Below the pieces are notes generated by a model. The model made no database searches and was not told where the DNA came from. It saw nothing but the letters and a program-made list of their open reading frames with translations. A DNA stretch of 64,000 nt from Nitrosomonas stercoris. Lineage in GTDB: Bacteria > Pseudomonadota > Gammaproteobacteria > Burkholderiales > Nitrosomonadaceae. The position numbers and the translations under genes were made by a program. The stretch's first letter is position 1, and each line of letters begins with the position of its first letter. Location: contig AP019755.1 in assembly GCA_006742785.1 (NCBI GenBank), positions 620,001-684,000 on the forward strand. The letters run 5' to 3'. Shown here piece by piece: positions 50,588 through 58,964 of the stretch.

Positions 50588-51766
50588 TTAAATCAAATAA
50601 GTATCCACACCGCTTAGCAACAAATCATACTGTGCTTCAACGATCTCCTTAATAATCTGTGCAGGCGCGCCCGTCACAATATTATTTTCAATTGCTAACC
50701 ATCCCACTGCATCTTCTGGCCCAAGGTTAACCACATAGCCAAGATCACGATGCAAGTATGGCTCCATCACTTTCAACAAACCGGAATGACGCAATATATT
50801 GCGCGCAGCCAGTTTACCCTTACGCACAGCTGCTTGTGCTGTCATGGTATTTGAGCCTGCTGCCTGATAAGCAGAACAATCTCCCGCAGCAAATATACGA
50901 GATAGTGTCTTGCCATCCACTCTGACCTGACCAAATAGATTGGTCTTGAGCAGATTATCCTGTCTATTTCCAGTAAATATCAACGACAAAATAGAAGGCA
51001 ATTCAATCCGTCGCCCATTGATTTTATCTTCCAACAACAATTTATCTGTTTGCTGTGCCAGGAAACGCGCCTCTGGATAAAACTCAATATCCAACTCCAA
51101 CATGCGCTTTTCCACATATTGAGAAAATCCCGCAGGAAACTGTTGTAACACCCGCTCTTTATCATCTATCAAACGTAAACCATGGTTAATCCGGTGGCGA
51201 TACAAATAACCAGCCAATTCAAACAAAAACTGAATGCCAGTTGCTCCCCCTCCAATCACCGACAAGTAGGATTTATCATTTTTTCTTGTCGCTAAAAATC
51301 CAGCTAATAAATCAGCACCAGAAGTTGCATAGAAATCTTCCAGCCGCAACACATTTTTAGACACTAGATCATCTGTATCTGTATCACTAATATTTGCCGC
51401 TCTTGCGCCCGATGCGATCAACAAATAATCAAACGGTATTATCACATCTTCCATTTGCACAGCACGATTTTGCTGCCACTGTTGTAGCTGCAAGCTATCG
51501 ATAGATAACGCGCCACGGATATGACGACAATTAAAACGTTGCTCTAAAACTGTATATGGAATCTTAAAATCAGATAATGGATAACGAAAAGTTTCATGCA
51601 AATGAGTTATTTTGAGATGATCAACCCTAGGATCAATTAACGTTATCTCTGCTTCTGCGTTATAACGACGTAAAGTAGTCAACGCCGCTATCCCGGCGTA
51701 TCCCCCGCCTACAATGACAATTTTCAGTTGTTTATTTTTCGGTATATATAATGGCAACAGCGCCAT
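50588..51766 (-). CDS. NDH-2-like NAD(P)/FAD-dependent oxidoreductase
   Basis: The 392-residue flavoprotein has an FAD motif IVIVGGGYAGIAALTTLRRY near residue 16 and a second nucleotide-binding motif LSVIGGGATGIQFLFELA near 172. RIFAAGDCSAYQ binds the FAD end, and the C-terminal region is compatible with membrane association. It resembles type II NADH dehydrogenases and related quinone reductases. If so, it would offer a non-pumping route beside complex I. It is transcribed divergently from mpl. Confidence 0.8.
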   Translation of the reverse strand: MALLPLYIPKNKQLKIVIVGGGYAGIAALTTLRRYNAEAEITLIDPRVDHLKITHLHETFRYPLSDFKIPYTVLEQRFNCRHIRGALSIDSLQLQQWQQNRAVQMEDVIIPFDYLLIASGARAANISDTDTDDLVSKNVLRLEDFYATSGADLLAGFLATRKNDKSYLSVIGGGATGIQFLFELAGYLYRHRINHGLRLIDDKERVLQQFPAGFSQYVEKRMLELDIEFYPEARFLAQQTDKLLLEDKINGRRIELPSILSLIFTGNRQDNLLKTNLFGQVRVDGKTLSRIFAAGDCSAYQAAGSNTMTAQAAVRKGKLAARNILRHSGLLKVMEPYLHRDLGYVVNLGPEDAVGWLAIENNIVTGAPAQIIKEIVEAQYDLLLSGVDTYLI

Positions 51767-51834
51767 CTATGCCTCCCATCCCAAATTGAGTAAAAATAGC
51801 GTAGCACGGATGCCTGCTATGGTCACGCCTCACG

Positions 51835-51840
51835 TATAAT
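51835..51840 (+). promoter_or_regulatory. Candidate -10 element of mpl
   Basis: A perfect TATAAT lies 50 bases before the mpl ATG in the divergent intergenic region. No good -35 was found at the expected distance. Confidence 0.35.
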
Positions 51841-51889
51841 TATTTGTTTAATCTGCTGTTTTTTTTCGCACTTAATTCTAAAACACACT

Positions 51890-53257
51890 ATGCATATTCA
51901 TATCCTGGGTATTTGTGGCACTTTCATGGGCGGATTGGCATTATTAGCACGTGCTAGTGGCCATACAGTTACCGGCTGTGATGCCAATGTCTACCCACCA
52001 ATGAGCACACAATTACGCGATCAACATATTGATCTGATTGAAGGATATGATGCTGAACAAATCAAACTCAAGCCAGATTTGTTTGTCATCGGCAATGTGG
52101 TAACACGCGGTAACCCATTAATGGAAGCCATACTGGACACGCACCTGCCTTATACATCCGGGCCACAATGGTTAGCACAACATTTACTGCGCGATCGTTG
52201 GGTGCTGGCAGTAGCTGGAACACATGGTAAAACCACCACCAGCGCCATGCTCGCTTGGATTTTGGAATATGCTGAACTATCCCCGGGATTTTTAATTGGT
52301 GGCGTTCCAGAAAATTTCGGCTTGTCTGCTCGCTTGGGTTATATCCAGCAAGAACAAGCACACTCCCCTTTTTTTGTGATTGAAGCTGATGAATACGACA
52401 CCGCTTTCTTTGACAAACGCTCCAAATTTGTCCATTACCAACCTAAAACAGCGATTCTTAACAATCTTGAATTTGATCATGCTGATATTTTTCCAGATTT
52501 AGCAGCAATTGAACGTCAATTTCATCACTTTGTGCGCATCATTCCTCGCAACGGATTAATTGTAACGAACGGACAAGATGCAACATTGAAACACGTGTTA
52601 CAGCAAGGTTGCTGGACACCAATTGAACAGTTTGGTGTAGAACAAGGTTGGCAAGCCATCCCCCAGCATGACCAAATATTAGCTATTTATTTCCATGAAA
52701 AACTACAAGGTACCTTGCAATGGGAACTAATGGGCGAGCACAACTCCATGAATGCACTGGCCGCATTGGCTGCGGCACGCCACGCTGGCGTACCCACTTC
52801 ACTAAGCATTGAAGCATTGACCTATTTCAAAAACGTAAAGCGTCGCATGGAATTGCGCGATGTAATTAATAATATTCATATTTACGACGATTTCGCACAT
52901 CATCCGACCGCTATTCAAACCACGCTAACCGGGTTGCGAGAAAAAGTTGGCCCTACTCGTATCGTAGCAATATTGGAGCCACGTTCTAATACGATGAAAT
53001 TGGGAGTTTGGCAAGATAAACTGGCAGCCAGCCTACAGCAAGCCGATTACACCTTCTGTTATGCAGACGGCCAGATTGGCTGGGATATTTCAAGTGCATT
53101 GGCCACCCTTGGCAACAAAATTGAGATTCATCACACCCTTACCTCCATGATTGACGCTATCACACGTTTGGCGCAACCAGGTGATCATATTGTGATCATG
53201 AGTAATGGGGGATTTGGAGGATTACACGACAAACTACTTGCCGCGTTGCGCGAATAG
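51890..53257 (+). CDS. mpl: UDP-N-acetylmuramate:L-alanyl-gamma-D-glutamyl-meso-diaminopimelate ligase
   Basis: The 455-residue Mur-ligase-family enzyme opens with MHIHILGICGTFMGGLALLA, diagnostic of Mpl versus MurC. It contains the ATP loop AGTHGKTTTSAML, EADEYDTAFFDKRSKFVHY and YDDFAHHPTAI. It reattaches recycled tripeptide to UDP-MurNAc, which fits the presence of ampG in the window. Its stop lies 30 bases before the 3' end of the group II intron, which is on the opposite strand. Confidence 0.96.
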   Translation: MHIHILGICGTFMGGLALLARASGHTVTGCDANVYPPMSTQLRDQHIDLIEGYDAEQIKLKPDLFVIGNVVTRGNPLMEAILDTHLPYTSGPQWLAQHLLRDRWVLAVAGTHGKTTTSAMLAWILEYAELSPGFLIGGVPENFGLSARLGYIQQEQAHSPFFVIEADEYDTAFFDKRSKFVHYQPKTAILNNLEFDHADIFPDLAAIERQFHHFVRIIPRNGLIVTNGQDATLKHVLQQGCWTPIEQFGVEQGWQAIPQHDQILAIYFHEKLQGTLQWELMGEHNSMNALAALAAARHAGVPTSLSIEALTYFKNVKRRMELRDVINNIHIYDDFAHHPTAIQTTLTGLREKVGPTRIVAILEPRSNTMKLGVWQDKLAASLQQADYTFCYADGQIGWDISSALATLGNKIEIHHTLTSMIDAITRLAQPGDHIVIMSNGGFGGLHDKLLAALRE

Positions 53258-53286
53258 TTTCATCTCACTCAATCCTTTTAATCGGC

Positions 53287-53357
53287 ATAGGGGGCAGTCA
53301 TTGTAGACTGCGCCCCCGCCACACCACCCGGCATGCGGGTCCGCACCGGGCGGTTCG
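53287..53357 (-). ncRNA. Group II intron domains V and VI
   Basis: The minus strand from 53357 reads GAACCGCCCGGTGCGG, then a turn, then CCGGGTGGTGTG, the conserved form of bacterial domain V. It is followed by a GC-rich hairpin from GGGGGCGCAGTC to GACTGCCCCC and the terminal TAT, which fits domain VI with its branch-point region. The exact 3' splice site (53287) is inferred. Confidence 0.7.
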
Positions 53358-53368
53358 AGAAGTTGAGG

Positions 53369-54107
53369 TCAGGAGAGCCGGGGCATTCCCAGGCGGTCGA
53401 ACCACGCCAGACTCAGCACGCTGTTGAGCAGTTTCGCACTGTTGCGCCACCAGCGGCGGCTATTGCCCGCCACCCGTTGAGCAACCGTTACGCTTGCGCC
53501 CATTGCGCATAGCTCCCTGAATATGGTCTTGCCGCGTTTCCATTGCTTGAGCTGAATGGCCCGCAACCGGTGACGCATCCACTCGTCCAGCGTTCGCCAG
53601 ACCCTCGGAGTTTGCGACAGCCGGAAGTAACCCTTCCAACCCAACAAATAGACACGCAACCGGTCAACCACCTGCTGCATGCTGCGCCCGCCCGAGCGGC
53701 GCGTCAGTTGCCGGACACGTTGCTTGAATGTGGCCAGCGCCTTGGTCGCCACCCGGCGCTTGATGATGCCTTTGGGCGCCACCCAGAAGCTGTAGCCCAG
53801 GAACTTGCGGTCGCTGAATACGCTGGCCACTGCGCTTTTGGCCTCGTTGACCTTCAACCGCAGTTTGGCGTACAGCCGCCGCAGCAGTCCCATTACCCGT
53901 TCCCCAGCCCGACGGCTGCGAACGTAAACATTGCAGTCATCAGCATAGCGGGCAAAGCAATGGCCGTGCTTCTCCAATACCTTATCCACTTCATCCAGCA
54001 TCACATTTGCCAGCATCGGATTCAGCGGCCCGCCTTGCGGCGTGCCTTGATATCGCTCCAACACGACGCCATCACTCATGATGCCGCTGTTCAGATAGGC
54101 ACGGATC
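53369..54107 (-). pseudogene. ltrA: Group II intron reverse transcriptase/maturase, 5'-truncated
   Basis: About 245 C-terminal residues remain of a protein that is normally about 420. Present are IRAYLNSGIM, QGTPQGGPLNPMLANVMLDE, the catalytic YADD in FARYADDCNVYV, and KFLGYSFW. The thumb/maturase region ends in WFDRLGMPRLS. RT domains 0-3 are lost at a junction near 54105, where the sequence switches to an IS3 transposase. A TTG-initiated open frame at 54118 runs across the junction but is unlikely to be a functional start. GC content is higher than in the surrounding genes, indicating transfer. Confidence 0.85.
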
Positions 54108-54685
54108 TGAATGTACAATCAATCCAGGTTGTGGCTGACGCTGCCAGACAGCCATTCTCAATGCATCACAAACCAGCTTTGCTTTCATTCTTGAACTCAT
54201 GCTCCAACCCACCACCTTCCTGGAAAACAAATCAATGACCACCGCCAGATACAACCAGCCTTCCCGGGTCCAAATGTAGGTAATGTCACCCACGTAGATT
54301 TGATTGGGGGCTGCAACATCAAATTGCCGATTCAGCCTATTGTCAAATATCGGTTGTTTGTGATGACTGTTAGTTGTGACCTTGTACTTTTTCCGGCACC
54401 TTACTTGCACATCTGCTTCTCGCATCAGGTTTCGAGCCTTCCAGCGACCAACCGGATAACCCCGTGCATTCAGTGCTTTTCTGATTCTGCGACTGCCGTA
54501 GCTATGATGACTGGATTTTGCTATCTCCCGTACTGTTCTAAGTATTTCTATATGCATGGGTCGATAGAACCATTGTCAGTGCAACGAACGTAATCATAGT
54601 AGGCACTGCGGCTTACACCCATGAGTCGGCACATCAAGCCGACCGGGTAGGTCTTTTTCCTTTGGGTGATAAACGAATATTTCAC
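54105..54685 (-). pseudogene. IS3-family transposase OrfB, frameshifted and truncated
   Basis: It starts as KYSFITQRKKTYPVGLMC from a GTG at 54685 overlapping the orfA stop. It runs through MGVSRSAYYDYV, then shifts frame near 54557 between GSIDP and MHIEILRTVREIAKSSHHSY. One missing base would explain the shift. The integrase core includes QIYVGDITYIWTREGWLYLA and VIDLFSRKVVGWSM (first catalytic Asp) and reaches LIVHSD (second Asp), then ends at the fusion to intron sequence. The third catalytic residue, Glu, is gone, so no active transposase can be made. Confidence 0.85.
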
Positions 54686-54978
54686 TTCGTTTCTTTCGCT
54701 TCAATCCCCGTCGCTTCCTTTAAGATACGTTTCTCCATTTCCAGCTGCTTTATCTGGATCTTGAGCTTTCTAATTTCCTCCTGCTCCGGTGTTAGCTTCC
54801 TATTGCCACGGAATGCCTGACCCGTATTATCTGCCTGATATTCTCTGATCCACCTCCTGAGCATACTGGCATTGATTCCCAGACTTCGGGATACTTCCGA
54901 TGGAGTGTGGTCCTGATCCAATACCAGACTGATGGCATCTAGTTTGAACTCTTTTGTGTACTGCTTTCTCGTTTCCAT
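54682..54978 (-). CDS. IS3-family transposase OrfA (helix-turn-helix protein)
   Basis: The 98-residue protein shows the IS3/IS911 OrfA layout. An N-terminal helix-turn-helix (YTKEFKLDAISLVLDQDHTP to SLGINASMLRRWIREYQ) is followed by a leucine-zipper region (IRKLKIQIKQLEMEKRILKEAT). GGAGG precedes the ATG at 54978. It is intact, but its partner orfB is broken, so it is a relic and at most a DNA-binding fragment. Confidence 0.9.
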   Translation of the reverse strand: METRKQYTKEFKLDAISLVLDQDHTPSEVSRSLGINASMLRRWIREYQADNTGQAFRGNRKLTPEQEEIRKLKIQIKQLEMEKRILKEATGIEAKETK

Positions 54979-55152
54979 TGCTTCCTCCAGTTAAGCTATT
55001 CTCTCTTAACTGGACTGTCCGGTTTATTAAACCATGTCAACGCTTCCTCCCCACAATCGGTCACCCTCATGCAGTTGCGCTTCGCTTCGTTCGCTGTGAT
55101 CAACTTACGGGAGGACTTTCACCTCCAAGAGTGCGCCCGTGCCGGGCGCACA

Positions 55153-55181
55153 TAAAAAAACCCCGCCAACTTAGGCGGGGT
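55153..55181 (-). terminator. Rho-independent terminator of the outer-membrane protein gene
   Basis: On the minus strand a perfect CCCCGCC/GGCGGGG stem (55180-55174 and 55167-55161) encloses a 6-base loop and is followed by seven T residues. It lies 140 bases after the stop of the gene at 55321-56178. The group II intron begins immediately after the T tract. Confidence 0.85.
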
Positions 55182-55320
55182 ATAAAGGCTTCGTCACAAA
55201 ATCTGTACTACATGGGCTTCGATTTTGCTCGAAGCGAGAAGAGAGAAATACTCGTCACTACTAAAAAAACAAACTACAATTAAAACAATTTCCTACTAAC
55301 TTCATCGATACATACAACAC

Positions 55321-56178
55321 TTAAAAGCCAATTCCAAGATACCCACCTGTGGTAAAGCCACTGACATCTACACCGTCACTCTTACCAGCTAGATGATAGC
55401 GAGCATCTACACCGACATATAAAGTTTTCCAGATGTTGTAATCAGCACCTACACCAAACATAACACCTGGCTCTAACACAGTAATTGATTCAGAAGGTGG
55501 ACTAATTACGTGAATCGCCAAACCAGCTGGGATAATCCATGGTCTGAATTTACTACCTTCCAAAAACTTGATCTTCGGCGCAGCTGTCAGAGTGAACTGA
55601 CTTACCGTTACTTTGCGCGGATTATATGCGCCACCCGCTAATTGAGTCGGGTTATTGGCCAGCGCATTACCTCTAGTCTTGTTACTAAATTGTTTGTATT
55701 CAAACATTAGTTCAGCAAAGATACTGGTGCCAGGCATCAATCCCCACACATCATTGGTCAAGCTGTAATCAAAACCCGCTCCCACATACCAAGCATCCTT
55801 GCTCGCTTGATCTTGAGCACCCACTGGAGCCACATCACTCTTGATAGAGACACCATTACGAAAGTTATTGCTGCGCGCAAAGCCGCCCCGAAAAAACAGC
55901 ATGTGCTTATGCGCTTCATGTTCCTGCGCTTCAGCTGTAGACACCGCTTGCAGTCTTTGCTCAATTTTCTGCTCGTGTTGTGCAGTGTCTGATCTCACCT
56001 TGTCTAATTCTCCTCGAATAGACTGCAATTGATACTCAAGTTGTCTAACTTGCTCCTCCAATGCTTGCGTTGAAGTGCCATTAGCCAAAACTTGTGGTGC
56101 GCTTAACAACATCGAAGCACCCAATGCACCCGCAACTGCATTTAGCAACATCTTCTTCCCGAATAAATTATGACTCAC
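55321..56178 (-). CDS. Outer-membrane beta-barrel protein with N-terminal coiled coil
   Basis: The 285-residue protein starts with a GTG at 56178 after AAAGGAGA; an ATG at 56151 is an alternative. A signal peptide (MLLNAVAGALGASMLLSAP and LANG) is followed by a coiled coil (residues about 38-85, EEQVRQLEYQLQSIRGELD). A barrel of alternating strands ends in the aromatic signature GGYLGIGF with C-terminal Phe, as in many outer-membrane proteins. The coiled coil may give trimerisation or contact with peptidoglycan. It could be a small porin-like protein. A perfect FNR-type box suggests oxygen- or redox-linked control. Confidence 0.8.
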   Translation of the reverse strand: MSHNLFGKKMLLNAVAGALGASMLLSAPQVLANGTSTQALEEQVRQLEYQLQSIRGELDKVRSDTAQHEQKIEQRLQAVSTAEAQEHEAHKHMLFFRGGFARSNNFRNGVSIKSDVAPVGAQDQASKDAWYVGAGFDYSLTNDVWGLMPGTSIFAELMFEYKQFSNKTRGNALANNPTQLAGGAYNPRKVTVSQFTLTAAPKIKFLEGSKFRPWIIPAGLAIHVISPPSESITVLEPGVMFGVGADYNIWKTLYVGVDARYHLAGKSDGVDVSGFTTGGYLGIGF

Positions 56179-56217
56179 CCCTGTCTCCTTTCTTTTTATG
56201 TAAATGTTGTATGGAAG

Positions 56218-56259
56218 ATGCTAATTAACTTCCAAAAGGAATACTTTGATTTATATCAA
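56218..56259 (-). promoter_or_regulatory. FNR-type class II promoter of the outer-membrane protein gene
   Basis: A perfect palindrome TTGAT-TTAT-ATCAA (56246-56259) matches the FNR/ANR consensus TTGAT-N4-ATCAA. On the minus strand a -10 hexamer TAGCAT lies at 56223-56218. The predicted start of transcription near 56211 puts the box centre at about -41.5, the classic class II activator position. The GTG start is 33 bases further on. Confidence 0.65.
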
Positions 56260-56505
56260 GGTAGCGATGTTTCTAGTCATTCTCACTCGAATAAAGATCA
56301 TAAATAACCTACCCTCATAATTTGTCTCCAAATAGAGACAGCATTATTGAATGTTGATTGGATATGAAGATAGCATGTATAAGTATTTGATTTATATGGC
56401 GTAAAAATATTTGCTAGCAATACACTATCAATCACTAGTATGATAATTTTGATTTGTATTAAAAAAGCGACATAATTCTATTTTGGACACAACATACTAC
56501 AAACA
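56260..56505 (+). promoter_or_regulatory. AT-rich upstream region of aat with palindrome and candidate promoter
   Basis: Together with the FNR-type promoter this makes a 327-base gene-free stretch. It contains a perfect inverted repeat TGTCTC-CAAATA-GAGACA (56323-56340), which could be an operator or hairpin. It also has a candidate plus-strand promoter TTGATT (56354-56359), 18 bases, TATAAG (56378-56383), about 120 bases before the aat ATG. No small gene was recognised. Confidence 0.4.
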
Positions 56506-57204
56506 ATGATTCCCGTGCTTTCAGCCCGCACTCCCTTTCCACCACTGGAAGCAGCACTGAACGAACCGAATGGCTTGTTGGCAGCTGGCGGTGATTTATC
56601 GTCAGAACGTCTTGTCTCCGCTTATCGCCAAGGAATTTTTCCATGGTTCAGCCAAGGCGAAATCATTCTGTGGTGGAGTCCAAATCCGAGAATGGTGCTT
56701 TTCCCACAAGAATTGAAAATTTCACGCTCACTGCGTAAGACTTTAAAAAAAAATAACTATGAAATTCGAGCTGACAGTGCCTTTACGCAGGTCATGCAAG
56801 CTTGTGCGACATTGCGCGAACATCAAACCGGAACCTGGATACATCCCGAAATGATTGCAGCCTACACAGCCCTATATCAATTAGGTATTGCACATTCGAT
56901 TGAAATTTGGAGTGCGGGAGAGCTAGTTGGCGGGCTATATGGCATTGCTATTGGCAAAGCATTTTTTGGCGAATCAATGTTTTCCCGTGTATCCGATGCA
57001 TCCAAAATTGCGCTGGTCTATCTGGTGGAAAAACTCTTGCAGGAAGGTTATGGATTAATCGACTGCCAAGTGAAAACACCACATTTGATGTCGATGGGTG
57101 CACGCGAAATTTCAAGAGATGAGTTTGCTAAATTACTCGCATCCCTGACAACCCAGCCTGAACAACCTAAAAAGTGGCAGATTGATTTTGCCTATTCTCA
57201 CTAA
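56506..57204 (+). CDS. aat: Leucyl/phenylalanyl-tRNA--protein transferase
   Basis: The 232-residue protein has the Aat core [23 protein letters not shown] (residues 22-44), [48 protein letters not shown] and [22 protein letters not shown]. It adds Leu or Phe to proteins with N-terminal Lys or Arg, marking them for ClpAP. The neighbour bpt performs a related reaction, so the pair forms the Leu/N-degron branch. No clear ribosome site is visible. Confidence 0.96.
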   Translation: MIPVLSARTPFPPLEAALNEPNGLLAAGGDLSSERLVSAYRQGIFPWFSQGEIILWWSPNPRMVLFPQELKISRSLRKTLKKNNYEIRADSAFTQVMQACATLREHQTGTWIHPEMIAAYTALYQLGIAHSIEIWSAGELVGGLYGIAIGKAFFGESMFSRVSDASKIALVYLVEKLLQEGYGLIDCQVKTPHLMSMGAREISRDEFAKLLASLTTQPEQPKKWQIDFAYSH

Positions 57205-57224
57205 CCCATTATGGAATAGTAATC

Positions 57225-57935
57225 ATGCATTTCCAGACGACCAAAAATTATCCTTGCAGCTATATACCAGGAAAACTTGCTCGCTCTCGGGTTGTCTTGG
57301 CAATTGATAGTCGTTCAGATACCGATACTTACGCAAGGTTGATCCACAAAGGGTATCGTCGCAATGGTAATTTTCTCTATCGACCAGATTGTGCACATTG
57401 TCATGCCTGCATTCCTGTGCGTATTCCGGTCAAATTATTTCACCCCCACCGTACGCAACGCAGAACCTGGAAACATCACCAAAATTTACGGGCAACTCGC
57501 CACCCGCTACACTTTGATTCAGCACATTTTGCCCTTTATCAGCGCTATCAGAAATCACGCCACCCAGGTGGTGGCATGGAACTCGATGACAAAAACGGTT
57601 ATGAACAATATTGTAATTTTTTCCTGCACAGTACAATTGATTCCTTTCTGGTAACATTTCACGAAGATCAACAATTACGCATGGTCAGTATTGTTGATCA
57701 ACTACCAGATGGGTTATCCTCGGTGTATACTTTTTTCGATCCTAATATCGCCAGAGCAAGTTATGGTACTTTTAATATCTTGTGGCAAATAGCACAATGT
57801 CAGCAAGATCAGCTTCCTTACCTTTATCTTGGCTATTGGATTAAGAACAATCCCAAAATGCGTTATAAAGCCAACTTTCGACCATTACAATTACTGCTTA
57901 ACAATCAGTGGCAATGCCAGCAAAATACAACCTGA
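57225..57935 (+). CDS. bpt: Aspartate/glutamate leucyltransferase (Bpt)
   Basis: The 236-residue protein belongs to the ATE-like family. It has [17 protein letters not shown] near the N-terminus, the cysteine-containing [15 protein letters not shown], and the late [20 protein letters not shown]. Bacterial Bpt transfers Leu from Leu-tRNA to N-terminal Asp or Glu. It lies 20 bases after aat and its stop directly abuts the pyrD start. Confidence 0.95.
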   Translation: MHFQTTKNYPCSYIPGKLARSRVVLAIDSRSDTDTYARLIHKGYRRNGNFLYRPDCAHCHACIPVRIPVKLFHPHRTQRRTWKHHQNLRATRHPLHFDSAHFALYQRYQKSRHPGGGMELDDKNGYEQYCNFFLHSTIDSFLVTFHEDQQLRMVSIVDQLPDGLSSVYTFFDPNIARASYGTFNILWQIAQCQQDQLPYLYLGYWIKNNPKMRYKANFRPLQLLLNNQWQCQQNTT

Positions 57936-58964
57936 ATGTTATATAACTTGTTGCGCCCTTTACTGTTTCAACTGGATGCTGAAACAGCTCACACCGTTAC
58001 ACTTGATACACTCGCATTACTACAAAAAACCAATGTCTGGCCCAAACGGGCATTCCGCTGCCCGACAAACCACATCATGGGACTAGATTTCCCCAATCCA
58101 ATTGGCTTAGCAGCTGGTTTGGACAAAAATGGTGCATATATCAATTCATTAGCCCAACTAGGATTTGGCTTTATTGAAGTAGGCACTATCACCCCACGCC
58201 CCCAGCTAGGCAATCCACAGCCACGATTATTTCGTCTCCCGGCGGCACAAGCGATTATCAACCGTATGGGTTTCAATAATATTGGTGTGGATAAATTAAT
58301 TGAGAATATCCAACAAGCACATTACCCGGGAATCCTGGGGATAAACATCGGTAAAAACGCGGATACGCCGTTGCAAAACGCAGTCGATGACTATCTAATC
58401 TGCTTGCGCAAAGTGTACCCATATGCAAGCTATATCACAGTTAATATTTCCTCCCCTAATACGAAACAGCTGCGGCAACTGCAAAATAAAGTGGCATTGA
58501 AGCAATTACTGCGCGCACTCAAACAAGCACAAACTCGATTAAGCGATCAGCATAGCCACTATGTGCCATTGGCCATCAAAATTGCGCCCGATCTGGAACC
58601 TGCTCAAATCAAGGAAATTGCTGCACTGCTACTGAAACATCGTATAGATGCCGTCATCGCAACCAATACTACTGTTGCACGTGGTGGTGTTACACAATTG
58701 CCGCACGGCAATGAATCAGGTGGGTTAAGCGGTGCACCACTCACAGAACGAAGCACAGAGGTGATTCATCAACTGGCCAGACAACTTCAGCGGGCCATAC
58801 CCATCATTGGCGCGGGTGGCATAATGTCAGCAACTGACGCTCAGACCAAAATAGAGGCCGGCGCTAGTTTGGTACAAATTTATTCTGGCTTGATTTATCG
58901 TGGCCCTAATCTCATTTCAGAAATAGCAGCGCTACTTTGTCCACAATCAACCCATGCAGGATAA
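57936..58964 (+). CDS. pyrD: Dihydroorotate dehydrogenase (quinone), class 2
   Basis: The 342-residue enzyme oxidises dihydroorotate to orotate and passes electrons to the membrane quinone pool. An N-terminal amphipathic helix region ([19 protein letters not shown]) is typical of class 2. FMN-barrel motifs include [39 protein letters not shown] (catalytic Ser in the following part) and GGLSGAPL. The end overlaps rnfB by 11 bases. Confidence 0.97.
   Translation: MLYNLLRPLLFQLDAETAHTVTLDTLALLQKTNVWPKRAFRCPTNHIMGLDFPNPIGLAAGLDKNGAYINSLAQLGFGFIEVGTITPRPQLGNPQPRLFRLPAAQAIINRMGFNNIGVDKLIENIQQAHYPGILGINIGKNADTPLQNAVDDYLICLRKVYPYASYITVNISSPNTKQLRQLQNKVALKQLLRALKQAQTRLSDQHSHYVPLAIKIAPDLEPAQIKEIAALLLKHRIDAVIATNTTVARGGVTQLPHGNESGGLSGAPLTERSTEVIHQLARQLQRAIPIIGAGGIMSATDAQTKIEAGASLVQIYSGLIYRGPNLISEIAALLCPQSTHAG

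Larger units (their letters stand above)
54105..55034 (-). mobile_element. IS3-family insertion sequence remnant, 3' part deleted
   Basis: It holds orfA and a broken orfB of an IS3-family transposase. The upstream end probably lies near 55034 (TGGTTTAATAAACCGGACAG on the minus strand), but the terminal repeat could not be confirmed because the partner end is deleted. The downstream end is a deletion junction at about 54105 inside orfB. The element sits inside the group II intron and therefore arrived after it. Confidence 0.75.
53287..55151 (-). mobile_element. Degenerate group II intron, probably class C, interrupted by an IS3-family element
   Basis: On the minus strand the 5' end is GTGCG at 55151, the group II start consensus, followed by a perfect hairpin TGCGCCC-GGCAC-GGGCGCA and the conserved TGGAGGTGAAAGTCCTCC region. 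The 3' end has a domain V-like hairpin (53320-53357) and a domain VI-like hairpin ending in CTAT at 53287. The reverse transcriptase has the YADD box and no C-terminal HNH endonuclease. Its 5' junction directly follows the T tract of a Rho-independent terminator (55153-55181). Both points are typical of class C introns. The interior is disrupted by an insertion sequence and a deletion, so it cannot code for its own maturase. Confidence 0.8.

Noticed and set aside
53369..54118. Reverse transcriptase considered as a retron, DGR or defence RT
   Set aside because: The YADD box, the maturase-like tail ending in LGMPRLS, and the adjacent domain V/VI hairpins identify a group II intron protein. No template repeat, variable repeat or msr/msd-like RNA is seen.
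53543..54238. 231-residue plus-strand open frame
   Set aside because: It lies antisense across the RT/transposase junction. Its composition is Pro/His/Gln-rich, as expected of a shadow frame in GC-rich DNA.
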